This document shows positions 52,099 to 60,601 of a DNA stretch of 64,000 nt, piece by piece (the stretch's first letter is position 1; the number at the start of each line of letters is the position of its first letter). Made by a program: the position numbers and the translations under genes. Source of the DNA: Polaromonas sp. OV174 (GTDB taxonomy: Bacteria > Pseudomonadota > Gammaproteobacteria > Burkholderiales > Burkholderiaceae_C). The DNA lies in the NCBI RefSeq assembly GCF_900112285.1, contig NZ_FOKZ01000021.1, forward strand, positions 17,165 through 81,164, in the 5' to 3' direction. Under the pieces are notes generated by a model that saw nothing but the letters and a program-made list of their open reading frames with translations, was not told the DNA's origin and did no database searches.

Positions 52099-54036
52099 AT
52101 GTTTGATTTCATTCGCAAGCACACCAAGTGGACCATGGCGCTGCTGTTTTTGCTGATCGTTCCTTCCTTTGTACTGGTCGGCATGAACAGTAGCAAGCTC
52201 TCTGGGGAAAACGGCGGTGTGGTTGCCAAGGTGGATGGCAAGGACATCACGCAGCCCGAGTGGGATAGGGCGCATCTGAGGGAAGTCGACAGGCTGCGGG
52301 CCTCCATGCCTACGCTGGATGTCAAACTGCTGGACTCTCCTGAGGCTCGTTATGCCACGCTTGAGCGTCTGGTGCGTGACCGTGTTATCGCCGTGGCTGC
52401 TGACAAGTTGAAACTCGCCACCAGTGACCAGCGCCTGGCACGGGAGCTGCACGACAGCCCCGAGATTGCCGCGTTGCGCCGGGCTGATGGCACGCTGGAC
52501 ATGGAGCGCTATCGCCAATTGCTGGGCAGCCAGGGCATGAGCCCTGAAATGTTTGAAGCCAATGTGCGGACCGATCTGTCGACTCGTCAGGTTTTGGCGG
52601 GTATTGCGGCCAGCGGGTTTGCTGCAAACTCGGCCGCCGATATGGCGCTCAACGCCTATTTTGAAAAGCGCCAAATTCAGCTGGCACGTTTCAATGCTGC
52701 TGACTACGCAGCTAAATTGAATCCGACGGATGCCGATCTCGAGCAGTTCTACAAGGCTAACGAAAAGCTGTTCCAGGCACCCGAGCAAGCCGACATCGAG
52801 TATGTGTTGCTTGATCAGGATAGCGTGAAGAAGGGCATCACGGTCAATGAGTCCGACCTCAAGACCTATTACGAACAAAATCTTCAGCGACTCAATGCTG
52901 CTGAAGAGCGACGTGCCAGCCATATCCTGATTGCTTCTCCCAAGACTGCGCCAGCAGCTGATCGCGAAAAAGCCAAGGCCAAGGCTGAGGCGTTGCTCGC
53001 GCTGGTCAAGAAATCCCCGGATACTTTTGCTGATGTGGCACGCAAGAATTCGGAGGACCCCGGCTCCGCTGCCAACGGCGGCGATCTTGATTTCTTCGCT
53101 CGTGGCGCCATGGTCAAGTCCTTTGAAGATGCCGCTTTTGCGATGAAAAAAGGCGATGTCAGCGACGTGGTTGAGTCCGACTTTGGATACCACATCATCA
53201 AGCTGACCGACATTCGGACGCCCAAGCAGCGCAGTTTTGAGGACATGCGAGCAGAACTTGAAGCCGATCTGAAAAAGCAGCAAGCCCAGAAGATGTTTTC
53301 TGAAGCTGCCGAGACTTTTTCCAATGGCGTATACGAGCAGGCCGATAGCCTTAAGCCGATTGCCGACAAGCTCAAGCTGGAAATCAAAACCGCCAGCCAA
53401 GTGACGCGTCAACCGGCGGCCGGCGCCACGAGTGTGCTGGCCAATCCAAAATTTCTAAATACGCTGTTTTCGCCTGATGCGATCGAGAAAAAACGCAATA
53501 CCGAAGCCATCGAGGTTGCGCCCAGTCAACTCGTTTCGGGCCGTATCGTTCAGTACAGCCCTGCGCATACTCAGTCCTTTGCCGATGTGAAAGCTCTCGT
53601 GCGTCAGCGCTGGCTGGCTCAGCGCAGTGCAGAAGAGGCGCGCAAGGATGGCATGGCTAAATTGGCTGCCTGGAAGGCCAATCCGGCTAGCGCTACCTTG
53701 CCTGCCCCGGTACTGGTTTCGCGTGATCAGACACAAAACATGCCCGCGCAGATCATCGATGCGGCACTGCGTGCCGATGCGAGTACCTTGCCTGCGTTTG
53801 CTGGCGTCGATCTGGGCACCCAGGGTTACGCCATCGTCAAGATTGACAAGGTTGTACCTCGCGATGTGCCAGCCGAGGCAGTCGCCAAACAGGAGCACAG
53901 CCAATATGCGCAGTGGTGGACCTCGGCCGAAGGTTTGGCCTATTACAACGGTCTAAAAGAGCGCTTTAAGGCCAAAATCCTGGTGGACAAGCCCGTAACA
54001 GGCAAAGCAAATGCAGAAGAAGGCGTGACGCAGTAA
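52099..54036 (+). CDS. ppiD: Periplasmic folding chaperone PpiD
   Basis: 645 residues. One N-terminal membrane anchor (WTMALLFLLIVPSFVLVGM), SurA-like N-domain (about 40-240), parvulin domain at about 270-375 (RRASHILIASPKTAP, FADVARKNSEDPGSAANGGDLDFFARG, VVESDFGYHIIKLTDI), and a C-terminal SurA-like helical domain. Chaperones nascent exported proteins at the Sec translocon. Intact length for the family. Confidence 0.95.
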   Translation: MFDFIRKHTKWTMALLFLLIVPSFVLVGMNSSKLSGENGGVVAKVDGKDITQPEWDRAHLREVDRLRASMPTLDVKLLDSPEARYATLERLVRDRVIAVAADKLKLATSDQRLARELHDSPEIAALRRADGTLDMERYRQLLGSQGMSPEMFEANVRTDLSTRQVLAGIAASGFAANSAADMALNAYFEKRQIQLARFNAADYAAKLNPTDADLEQFYKANEKLFQAPEQADIEYVLLDQDSVKKGITVNESDLKTYYEQNLQRLNAAEERRASHILIASPKTAPAADREKAKAKAEALLALVKKSPDTFADVARKNSEDPGSAANGGDLDFFARGAMVKSFEDAAFAMKKGDVSDVVESDFGYHIIKLTDIRTPKQRSFEDMRAELEADLKKQQAQKMFSEAAETFSNGVYEQADSLKPIADKLKLEIKTASQVTRQPAAGATSVLANPKFLNTLFSPDAIEKKRNTEAIEVAPSQLVSGRIVQYSPAHTQSFADVKALVRQRWLAQRSAEEARKDGMAKLAAWKANPASATLPAPVLVSRDQTQNMPAQIIDAALRADASTLPAFAGVDLGTQGYAIVKIDKVVPRDVPAEAVAKQEHSQYAQWWTSAEGLAYYNGLKERFKAKILVDKPVTGKANAEEGVTQ

Positions 54037-54071
54037 ATTTCGGGCACTTTGCCGCTATAATTTAGAACTCC

Positions 54072-54148
54072 GGTGGCTGTAGCTCAGTTGGTAGAGTCCA
54101 GGATTGTGATTCCTGTTGTCGTGGGTTCGAGCCCCATCAGCCACCCCA
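54072..54148 (+). tRNA. tRNA-His (anticodon GTG)
   Basis: Includes the extra G-1 (54072) that pairs with discriminator C. Acceptor GTGGCTG/CAGCCAC, anticodon loop GATTGTGATT, T-arm GTGGGTTCGAGCCCCAT, encoded CCA at 54146-54148. Its last 18 bases are repeated at 57722, so an element has integrated here. Confidence 0.96.
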
Positions 54149-54149
54149 A
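54131..54149 (+). repeat. Attachment-site direct repeat, left (within tRNA-His)
   Basis: GCCCCATCAGCCACCCCAA, identical to 57722-57740; covers the T-stem, acceptor and CCA end, the classic attB position. Confidence 0.93.
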
Positions 54150-54168
54150 TATTCAATGAATAGCTTAT

Positions 54169-54205
54169 AAGTGCTTGATTCCTAACGGAATCAGGCACTT
54201 TTTGT
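54169..54205 (+). terminator. Terminator after tRNA-His (element-encoded)
   Basis: AAGTGCTTGATTCC-taac-GGAATCAGGCACTT then TTTGTTTT; one mismatch in the stem. Lies inside the element, so it replaces the native terminator. Confidence 0.85.
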
Positions 54206-54334
54206 TTTGGGCATAAATTTGGTTGTTACACGGTCTGTCACACACAGAAAGAAAGACCATGAAAGTAATAGCCGAACATAGCCTCCGGGCACGTCTGCTG
54301 ACCTCGGCCAATTCGGCGTGGGCTTGCTTGCGGC

Positions 54335-54817
54335 TTAATGAACCCGCAGCACCTCAAACTGCTGTCGGATTGGAGCGACCTGTATCCACACCTCATCACC
54401 CTCGCATTTACCCAGCATGGCCCTGCCCAAAGGGGCTTCGCTGCTGATGACCTGAACGAGCTGAGCGCCGCTGACCAACTTCATGCTGCCCCCATCCGGC
54501 CCGAGAAAGAGCTGTTGCTGCTTGTCGTCGGAATCGACTAGGCAGACCAGCGCGCCGAGCTGTATACCTTTGCTGGAGTCGTAGGGGCGCGGGCGGAATT
54601 GGCGCCAATTGGCCATCGCCTGGCGGATGCCTTCGGCGCGCCGAGCTTGGCCGGTGGCCAGGTATGCGGCTTCGAGTCCCAATGTGTCGTATTTGTTTTC
54701 GGCGATGTTTTCTTCGTGAGTCGCCGTTTCATGGGCCGCCCGCACTGCCTGTTCGGCTTGCAGCAGGTCTTCGGCGAGCCGTTCCAGCACCTGCTGCTGC
54801 AGCAAGAATTTATCCAT
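54335..54817 (-). CDS. GreA/GreB/Rnk-family transcription-factor-like protein
   Basis: 160 residues from the ATG at 54815-54817. An N-terminal coiled coil (LLQQQVLERLAEDLLQAEQAVRAAHETATHEENIAENKYDTLGLEAAYLATGQ) and a C-terminal FKBP-like GreA/B domain (GALVCLVD, FLGPDGGSMKLVSG, SSEAPLGRAMLGKCEGDEV). The KYDTLGLEAAYLA tip lacks the clear acidic pair of GreA, so transcript cleavage is uncertain. Lies within the tRNA-His element, divergent from hipB. Confidence 0.85.
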   Translation of the reverse strand: MDKFLLQQQVLERLAEDLLQAEQAVRAAHETATHEENIAENKYDTLGLEAAYLATGQARRAEGIRQAMANWRQFRPRPYDSSKGIQLGALVCLVDSDDKQQQLFLGPDGGSMKLVSGAQLVQVISSEAPLGRAMLGKCEGDEVWIQVAPIRQQFEVLRVH

Positions 54818-55039
54818 GATGAAAGGTAGGCATCTCGAAAAAGCGGGGGGCAGGCCTTGATTATGAAGGGCTCCACCAGCCTTAGACGCTTTTGTTGGCT
54901 GCAGGTTAACTTCAGCTACGCGTTGAATCATGTAGCGCTCATGGTTGCAAATTGGTTTAGGGTTGACCGCCGACGCGACGACGTTCCGACAGAACGCGGC
55001 CACAAGTGGACATCTGCTTCGAGGTAGTCAGTGAATGTC

Positions 55040-55080
55040 TCATATCTTGAACATTAATCTAATAATTGCTCAAGATATGA
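55040..55080. promoter_or_regulatory. Inverted repeat upstream of hipB, probable HipB operator
   Basis: Perfect 11-bp arms TCATATCTTGA (55040-55050) and TCAAGATATGA (55070-55080) separated by 19 bp. Followed by an AT-rich TATAAA box at 55113-55118, 43 bp before hipB. HipB-type antitoxins repress their own operon by binding such palindromes. Confidence 0.75.
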
Positions 55081-55160
55081 CTTGAATTGACTTGGCAAAA
55101 AATACGACTCTCTATAAAATGAACAAAATGCACCATTTTTGTTGTAAATATGGAGCACTC

Positions 55161-55475
55161 ATGCCGCGCACTCAACACCCCCTTTCTCTGTCCTTGACGA
55201 AGCTCGCCACTGGCCTCGGCCAACGTATCGAGCTCGCCCGTTGCCGGCGCGACCTCCCGGCGACGCTCTTCGCCGAACGCGTGGGCATCTCTCGCAACAC
55301 CTTGGCTCGGCTAGAGGCTGGTGACCCTGCGGTCGCGCTCGGAACGTACCTGAAGGCGCTGCGCGTGTTGGGCCTCGAGGGCGACGTCAACAACGTGGCG
55401 AGCGATGACATCCTGGGCAGGAAGTTGCAGGATTCCGTTTCCCTGCGCACCCGGGGACGCGTGAACGGCCCCTGA
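55161..55475 (+). CDS. hipB: HipB-like Xre-family antitoxin
   Basis: 104 residues. Helix-turn-helix (GLGQRIELARCRRDLPATLFAERVGISRNTLARLEAGDPAVALGTYLKALRVLGL). Start ATG 55161. Ends 15 bp before hipA. Likely both represses the operon through the palindrome at 55040 and neutralises HipA. Confidence 0.9.
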   Translation: MPRTQHPLSLSLTKLATGLGQRIELARCRRDLPATLFAERVGISRNTLARLEAGDPAVALGTYLKALRVLGLEGDVNNVASDDILGRKLQDSVSLRTRGRVNGP

Positions 55476-55490
55476 CCCTGAAGGAACCCG

Positions 55491-56771
55491 ATGGCTACGA
55501 AAAACGCACGCGCGAACCGCCCCGGGCTGGAGGTTCACCTGGACGCCCCGGAGCTCAGCCCAGCCATGCACATCGGGAACCTGTTTCCCGCTGCCGAACG
55601 GGTCGACCTGGCTCCCTCCTTTGAGTACACGCAGGCATGGCTTGAGGCCCCAGCGGCCGTGCCGATAGACCCACGGCTGCCGCTGTACGCAGGCGAGCAG
55701 CACTCTGCGGACGGCAAGGGGTTTGGCGTTTTTTCTGACTGCGCGCCGGACCGCTGGGGCCGGGTGTTGATGGAACGACGCGAGGCCAATGCGGCCGAAA
55801 AAGAAAAGCGCCCCATGGTGAAGACGAACGAGCTGTTCTACATGCTCGGCGTGAATGACTTCACCCGGGCCGGCGCCCTTCGATTCCGGCGTGGCCCTCA
55901 AGAAGCGTTCCTCGACAACAGCCCAATGCCCGCGCCCCCCGCGACCGACCTGCGTGAGCTGGCCGAGGTCGCCAGGAAGCTTGACGGCCCCCGCCCTGAG
56001 GCAATGCCCGAATACGAAAAGTGGCTGGCCATGCTCATCTCACCCGGCTCGTCGCTGGGGGGGGCGCGACCCAAGGCCACTTTCACCATGCAGGACGGCA
56101 CGCTCTGGCTGGCCAAGTTTCCAGGGCACAACGACCAGTACGATTGGGGAAGCTGGGAATACCTGGCCTACCTCCTGGCTCACGATGCCGGCATTGTGAT
56201 GCCCAAGGCAAACCGAGTGCTCTTGAGCGACCGGTACTACACCTACTGCGTCAGCCGATTCGACCGCCAGGCTGCCATACCGGGCGGCGACCACAGGCGC
56301 CGCATGTATGCATCGGCGATGACGTTGCTCGAGCGCCGCGATGGCCAGGAGGGGGGAAGCTACCTACACATTCTCGAGGCCATTGAAACCTACGGCGGTG
56401 CAGGACTGACCGAGGACATGCACCAATTGTTCAGGCGCGCCGTCTTCAATCTCTTGGTGGGGAACCGGGACGACCATCTACGCAATCATGGTTTTTTTCT
56501 GACGCCCACGGGCTGGCGGCTTTCCCCTGCTTTCGACATCAACCCCAACCCCGCCAAGAGCGAACACTCGCTGACGTGGGACGGCAAATTCGCAGCGCCC
56601 ATCCTTCAGACCTTGGTGGCCACGGCAGGCTACTACCGCCTCAGCGCGACCGCCGCACAGGCCATCGTTGATGAGGTCACTAACGTCGTGGCCACATGGA
56701 AAGACCGGGCAGCAAAACTTGACCTCTCCAGTATTGAAGTCAAGATGATGAGCTCCGTTTTCGCGGTCTGA
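55491..56771 (+). CDS. hipA: HipA-family serine/threonine kinase toxin
   Basis: 426 residues. Kinase features: Gly-rich loop SSLGGARPKA (188-196), WLAKFPGHNDQYD, catalytic loop NRDDHLRNHGF (D327, N332) and metal-binding AFDI (D349). HipA kinases phosphorylate aminoacyl-tRNA synthetases and induce persistence. AAGGAACCCG precedes the ATG. All catalytic residues are present, so the toxin should be active. Confidence 0.93.
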   Translation: MATKNARANRPGLEVHLDAPELSPAMHIGNLFPAAERVDLAPSFEYTQAWLEAPAAVPIDPRLPLYAGEQHSADGKGFGVFSDCAPDRWGRVLMERREANAAEKEKRPMVKTNELFYMLGVNDFTRAGALRFRRGPQEAFLDNSPMPAPPATDLRELAEVARKLDGPRPEAMPEYEKWLAMLISPGSSLGGARPKATFTMQDGTLWLAKFPGHNDQYDWGSWEYLAYLLAHDAGIVMPKANRVLLSDRYYTYCVSRFDRQAAIPGGDHRRRMYASAMTLLERRDGQEGGSYLHILEAIETYGGAGLTEDMHQLFRRAVFNLLVGNRDDHLRNHGFFLTPTGWRLSPAFDINPNPAKSEHSLTWDGKFAAPILQTLVATAGYYRLSATAAQAIVDEVTNVVATWKDRAAKLDLSSIEVKMMSSVFAV

Positions 56772-57225
56772 TGACCCAGGAATGGCCAAGCCATACGTTT
56801 TCCAATGTCCGCGTCTGCTCGGGCCGCAGGTCGACTTCGGGCCTTAACGGGCGGTCAATCTTCGTCGAAGCTGGCGTTGGTGGTCAGCTTCTATCGGAAT
56901 GGTGGTCAATGATTGCCAGCATATGTACATGTCACAACGGCGCAACTTCACGGCGGAGTGCGCATCACTTTTGTCGTCAAAAGTAGTCAGCGCACCCAGC
57001 TCTTCGCGGTGCGGCTGCAAGGGCCTCGTCTGACACGATGTGAATTTGATGCTGATGGCCTTGTTCACGATGAGGCGGGGGACTCTTGTATGGATGGTGA
57101 CGCGGTGAGGGACGTCCGGGTCGTGGGGCGAATTTTCGACTGCAGCGGACTTGGCGCTGAGGCACCCAGCGGCCGCACCGTCCACAGTAGCGGCAGCAAT
57201 GGAGCACCTGTCGCATCGGGATGTG

Positions 57226-57441
57226 TCAGTCCGGGCGATGCGGCGCAGGAAGGCTGCATAGGGTGACGAGGGGTGCCTCCTCGTGTGCAAAAGCCCGGAA
57301 TACAGCTTCCTTTGTGAACAGATGCCGGTTTTCGGGAGCGGAAATCTTGGCAAAGAGGCGCAAGTCACTGACCGATTCACAGGTCATAGCCGCGATGCGG
57401 GCAACGACCTCATCTTTAGTCTCTTTACGACGATATTTCAA
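57226..57441 (-). CDS. Possible remnant of a conserved protein
   Basis: 71 residues with natural-looking composition (YRRKETKDEVVARIAAMTCES, ENRHLFTKEAVFRAFAHEEAP), but only a TTG start, no ribosome-binding site, and an in-frame stop five codons upstream. May be a gene fragment carried by the element. Family not recognised. Confidence 0.3.
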   Translation of the reverse strand: MKYRRKETKDEVVARIAAMTCESVSDLRLFAKISAPENRHLFTKEAVFRAFAHEEAPLVTLCSLPAPHRPD

Positions 57442-57649
57442 AGGAGGGCGTTTTTACTTGGCATCCCAGTTTGTGCATGATTTTCCTGCGGCATGGCCGA
57501 AGGGTCAATGTGCAGAGGGTGGACAAGGACGGCAAAGTGCCGGCTTCGAGTTGCGCAGGATGCGCGGCTAATCGAGTACCGGGAAGACCTCTGAAAAACC
57601 TGCTTGGAAGTCAAAAAAGTAGCCTTTTGGAGCCCATTTTTGATACACT

Positions 57650-57677
57650 GGTTGTCACACATGGCTGTGTAACAACC
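57650..57677. repeat. Imperfect palindrome near right end of the tRNA-His element
   Basis: GGTTGTCACACA-tggc-TGTGTAACAACC. The right arm read in reverse, GGTTGTTACAC, is identical to 54221-54231 near the left end. Confidence 0.7.
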
Positions 57678-57721
57678 TCTTGGAACCCGCGCCAGGCTTG
57701 GATTCGAAGTTGGCCAGTGGT

Positions 57722-57740
57722 GCCCCATCAGCCACCCCAA
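57722..57740 (+). repeat. Attachment-site direct repeat, right
   Basis: 19 of 19 bases match 54131-54149 at the tRNA-His 3' end. Confidence 0.93.
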
Positions 57741-57742
57741 AT

Positions 57743-57772
57743 AAAAAACGCCCACAGCTTGTGGGCGTTTTT
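57743..57772. terminator. Terminator, probably the original one of tRNA-His
   Basis: AAAAAACGCCCAC-agctt-GTGGGCGTTTTT, three bp past the right attachment repeat; also placed to end the leftward oxidoreductase transcript. Confidence 0.92.
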
Positions 57773-57788
57773 CATGGCGTTTGCGCTT

Positions 57789-58763
57789 TTAGTTGGTCAT
57801 GACCAACTTGCCCATGACGCTGCGTGAGCCCATGTCGGCGTAGGCGCTTTTCAGCTCGGCCATTGGCATGGTGCGGTCAATCACCGGTTTGATCTTGCCC
57901 TGGGCGTACCAGCCGGCCAACTCGGCCATCATGGCCGCATTGGCCTTGGGCTCGCGCCTGGCAAAGTCGCCCCAGAACACGCCGACGATGGACGCGCCCT
58001 TGAGTAACGTGAGGTTGAGCGGTAGCGCGGGAATGGGGCCGGAGGCAAAGCCCACCACCAGATAGCGGCCACGCCAGGCGATGGAGCGAAAGGCCGGCTC
58101 GCTGAAGTCGCCGCCCACCGGGTCGTAAATCACGTCCGGGCCCTTGCCCTCGGTCAGCAGCTTGAGCTCGTCGCGCAGGTTTTTATGGCTGTAGTTGATG
58201 GTAGCGTCGGCGCCTATGGCGCTGCACAGAGCGCATTTTTCATCGGTCGATGCCGCGGCAATGACGCGGGCGCCGACGGCCTTGGCGATCTGGACGGCCG
58301 CGCTGCCCACGCCGCCCGCCGCGCCCAGCACCAGCACGGTTTCACCGGCCTTGAGCTGGCCCCGGTCCATCAGCGCATGCCAAGAGGTGGCGTAAATCAT
58401 GATGAAGGCCGCCGCATCGACATGGGAAAACCCGGCCGGCAGCGGCATGCACAAGGCGGCCGGGGCGACGGTGTGGGTGCCGAAGCCGCCGGTGCCCGAC
58501 AGGCAGGCGACATTTTGGCCGACCTGCAGGTGTTTCACGCCTTCGCCCAGGGCTTGCACCACGCCGGCGTATTCGGAGCCGGGTACGAAGGGCAGGGGAG
58601 GCTTGATCTGGTATTTGTTTTGCACGATCAGCAGATCGGGGAAGTTGAGGCTGGCGGCCCGGATTTCTATCAGCACCTCACCGGCTTTGGGCTGCGGCGT
58701 TGGCAGCTCCTGCCAGCTCAGGGCGTCTACGCCTATGGGATTGTCACAAAGCCAGGCATGCAT
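57789..58763 (-). CDS. NADPH:quinone oxidoreductase-like medium-chain reductase
   Basis: 324 residues, zinc-free MDR family (quinone reductase/acrylyl-CoA reductase-like). SLNFPDLLIVQNKYQIKPPLPFVPGSEYAGVV, VLGAAGGVGSAAVQIAKAVGARVIAAAST, VIYDPVGGDFSEPAFR. Start ATG at 58761-58763 with GGAG upstream. Divergent from surE. Confidence 0.92.
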   Translation of the reverse strand: MHAWLCDNPIGVDALSWQELPTPQPKAGEVLIEIRAASLNFPDLLIVQNKYQIKPPLPFVPGSEYAGVVQALGEGVKHLQVGQNVACLSGTGGFGTHTVAPAALCMPLPAGFSHVDAAAFIMIYATSWHALMDRGQLKAGETVLVLGAAGGVGSAAVQIAKAVGARVIAAASTDEKCALCSAIGADATINYSHKNLRDELKLLTEGKGPDVIYDPVGGDFSEPAFRSIAWRGRYLVVGFASGPIPALPLNLTLLKGASIVGVFWGDFARREPKANAAMMAELAGWYAQGKIKPVIDRTMPMAELKSAYADMGSRSVMGKLVMTN

Positions 58764-58902
58764 GGGATGTCTCCGGGTGAGGTGTACAAAGAACAATCAA
58801 GGCGAATGAAAACGAGCTCGCCATGCATCATAGGCATGGCCGCCGCTTGGCTGCGGCTCCAGGCGCTGCCAGCTGTCGCAGCCGTGACCGTAAAATCGCG
58901 CT

Positions 58903-59688
58903 ATGAAAATTCTGATTTGCAACGATGACGGTTATCAGGCTAGCGGCATCGTCGCCCTTTACGAAGCGCTAAAAACCGTCGCCGATGTCGAGGTGGTGGC
59001 ACCAGAGCAAAACAACAGTGCCAAATCCAACGCCCTGACCCTGCATTCGCCTATGTATGTGCAGACGGCGGCCAACGGTTTTCGTTACATCAACGGCACG
59101 CCTGCTGACTGTGTGCACATCGCGCTCACCGGCTTGCTGGGCTATCGGCCTGATCTGGTGGTTTCCGGCATCAACAACGGCGCCAACATGGGCGACGACA
59201 CCATTTATTCGGGCACGGTGGGGGCGGCCATGGAGGGCTATTTGTTTGGCATTCCAGCGATCGCCTTTTCGCAAACCGAAAAAGGCTGGTCCCACATCGA
59301 AGTGGCGGCCCAGCGCGCGCGCCAGTTGGTGCAGCAACTGCTGCCTTCGCTGGAAGCCGTGGCCGAGGGCGCGCAGCCGACGCAGGCGCCCTGGCTGCTC
59401 AATGTGAATATTCCGAATTTGCCGGATGAAGAGATACAAGGCGTCAAAGTGGCGCGTCTGGGGCGCCGCCATGCCGCGGAGCGGGTGATCACGCAGACCA
59501 GCCCGCGCGGTGAAACCATGTACTGGATAGGCGGCGCCGGGTCGGCCAAGGAGGCCGGCGAGGGCACCGACTTTCATGCGACCCGCCAGGGCTTTATCTC
59601 GGTGACGCCCTTGCAGGTGGACCTGACCGATCACGAGCGCCTGCCTTACTGGGCGCAAACTGCGGCGCAACTGATGCCCGCACGCTGA
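58903..59688 (+). CDS. surE: 5'/3'-nucleotidase SurE
   Basis: 261 residues. Metal-binding [12 protein letters not shown] (D8, D9), [49 protein letters not shown]. Dephosphorylates nucleotides and exopolyphosphate in stationary phase. First gene of surE-pcm-nlpD; pcm starts 10 bp later. Confidence 0.96.
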   Translation: MKILICNDDGYQASGIVALYEALKTVADVEVVAPEQNNSAKSNALTLHSPMYVQTAANGFRYINGTPADCVHIALTGLLGYRPDLVVSGINNGANMGDDTIYSGTVGAAMEGYLFGIPAIAFSQTEKGWSHIEVAAQRARQLVQQLLPSLEAVAEGAQPTQAPWLLNVNIPNLPDEEIQGVKVARLGRRHAAERVITQTSPRGETMYWIGGAGSAKEAGEGTDFHATRQGFISVTPLQVDLTDHERLPYWAQTAAQLMPAR

Positions 59689-59698
59689 GGACAGGCGC

Positions 59699-60547
59699 AT
59701 GAAGTCCCCGCTCAAGCCACCTTTCAATCCCACGGCCAAAACCCCCACAGTGACGGAGCGGCCCAGCTTTCCGGTTCGACTCAAGCCCGATACAGGTGTC
59801 CCGTCCGCTACTAAATTGGTAGCTGCTTCCGCTTATCCGGAAAGGGCTGTGGCTATTAATAGCTTAAGAAATGCACTGCCGGCCAGTGCGCCCGGCGGTG
59901 TCGGGCCGGATTCCCAAGCCCTGCGTGCGCGCATGCTGCAAAAGCTCGCGGCGCAAGGCGTGTCGGATGACCATGTGCTGGCCGCCATGGGGGCGGTAGA
60001 GCGCCACCGTTTTGTGGATACGGCGCTGGTCAACCAGGCTTATGAGGACACCAGCTTGCCGATAGGTCTGGGTCAGACCATCTCCAAGCCCAATGTCGTG
60101 GCGCGCATGCTGGAGTTGCTGCGTCAAGGCTGTACCGGCAAGCTCGGGCGCGTGCTGGAGATCGGTACTGGCTGCGGTTACCAGGCCGCCGTGCTGAGCC
60201 ATCTGGCGACCGAGGTCTACAGCATTGAGCGGCTGCGCGGCCTGCACGACAAGGCCAGGGAGAATTTGCGGCCTTTGCGCCTGCCCAATGTGCATCTGCT
60301 TTTTGGTGATGGCATGATCGGTTTCCCCAAAGGCGCGCCCTATGCGGCCATCATCGCGGCGGCCGGTGGCGAGGCCATTCCGGCGGCCTGGATAGAGCAG
60401 CTGGCCGTGGGTGGGCGCCTGGTGGCGCCGCTGCAAACCTCCAATGGTGCGCAGGCGCTGGTGCTGATTGAGAAAACCCGCCTCGGTGTCAAGCAGACTT
60501 TGCTGGAGGCCGTGCACTTTGTCCCTTTAAAATCAGGCACCAGCTGA
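59699..60547 (+). CDS. pcm: Protein-L-isoaspartate O-methyltransferase with repeat-derived N-terminal extension
   Basis: 282 residues, about 60-70 longer than the E. coli enzyme. The methyltransferase core starts near residue 70 (ARMLQKLAAQGVSDDHVLAAMGAVERHRFV), with SAM motif RVLEIGTGCGYQAAVL. Repairs isoaspartyl residues in aged proteins. Residues about 39-54 (KLVAASAYPERAVAIN) are encoded by a copy of the 48-bp dispersed element, so the extension is partly of repeat origin. Confidence 0.94.
   Translation: MKSPLKPPFNPTAKTPTVTERPSFPVRLKPDTGVPSATKLVAASAYPERAVAINSLRNALPASAPGGVGPDSQALRARMLQKLAAQGVSDDHVLAAMGAVERHRFVDTALVNQAYEDTSLPIGLGQTISKPNVVARMLELLRQGCTGKLGRVLEIGTGCGYQAAVLSHLATEVYSIERLRGLHDKARENLRPLRLPNVHLLFGDGMIGFPKGAPYAAIIAAAGGEAIPAAWIEQLAVGGRLVAPLQTSNGAQALVLIEKTRLGVKQTLLEAVHFVPLKSGTS
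59813..59860 (+). repeat. 48-bp dispersed element, copy R6, inside pcm
   Basis: AAATTGGTAGCTGCTTCCGC then AAAGGGCTGTGGCTATTAAT; in the variable N-terminal extension of Pcm. Confidence 0.87.
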
Positions 60548-60601
60548 GGCTCAGCCAATAGATCGACCTGAATCAGGTCAAGATGGAAGACGAAAGTAAC
60601 A

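Larger units (their letters stand above)
56772..57721. other. Element interior with no confident gene
   Basis: Several open frames exist but none looks clearly genuine except possibly 57226-57441 on the reverse strand. The stretch holds decayed sequence and an imperfect palindrome GGTTGTCACACA...TGTGTAACAACC at 57650-57677 close to the right attachment site. Confidence 0.55.
54131..57740. mobile_element. 3.6-kb integrated element in tRNA-His carrying hipB-hipA, no integrase
   Basis: Bounded by a perfect 19-bp repeat of the tRNA-His 3' end. The original transcription terminator of the tRNA appears to be the hairpin right after the right repeat (57743). Subterminal GGTTGTTACAC motifs at 54221 and, inverted, 57667-57677 could be recombinase arm sites. 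Contents: GreA/Rnk-like gene, hipB, hipA and about 1 kb with no clear gene. No integrase or transposase is seen, so mobility would need help in trans. Confidence 0.82.

Noticed and set aside
51646..53412. 588-codon reverse frame over hupB, tRNA-Val and ppiD
   Set aside because: It runs through a tRNA gene and two well-conserved forward genes; antisense artefact.
56844..57380. 178-codon reverse frame inside the tRNA-His element
   Set aside because: Cys/Arg/Ser-rich without domain or ribosome-binding site; overlaps decayed repeats.
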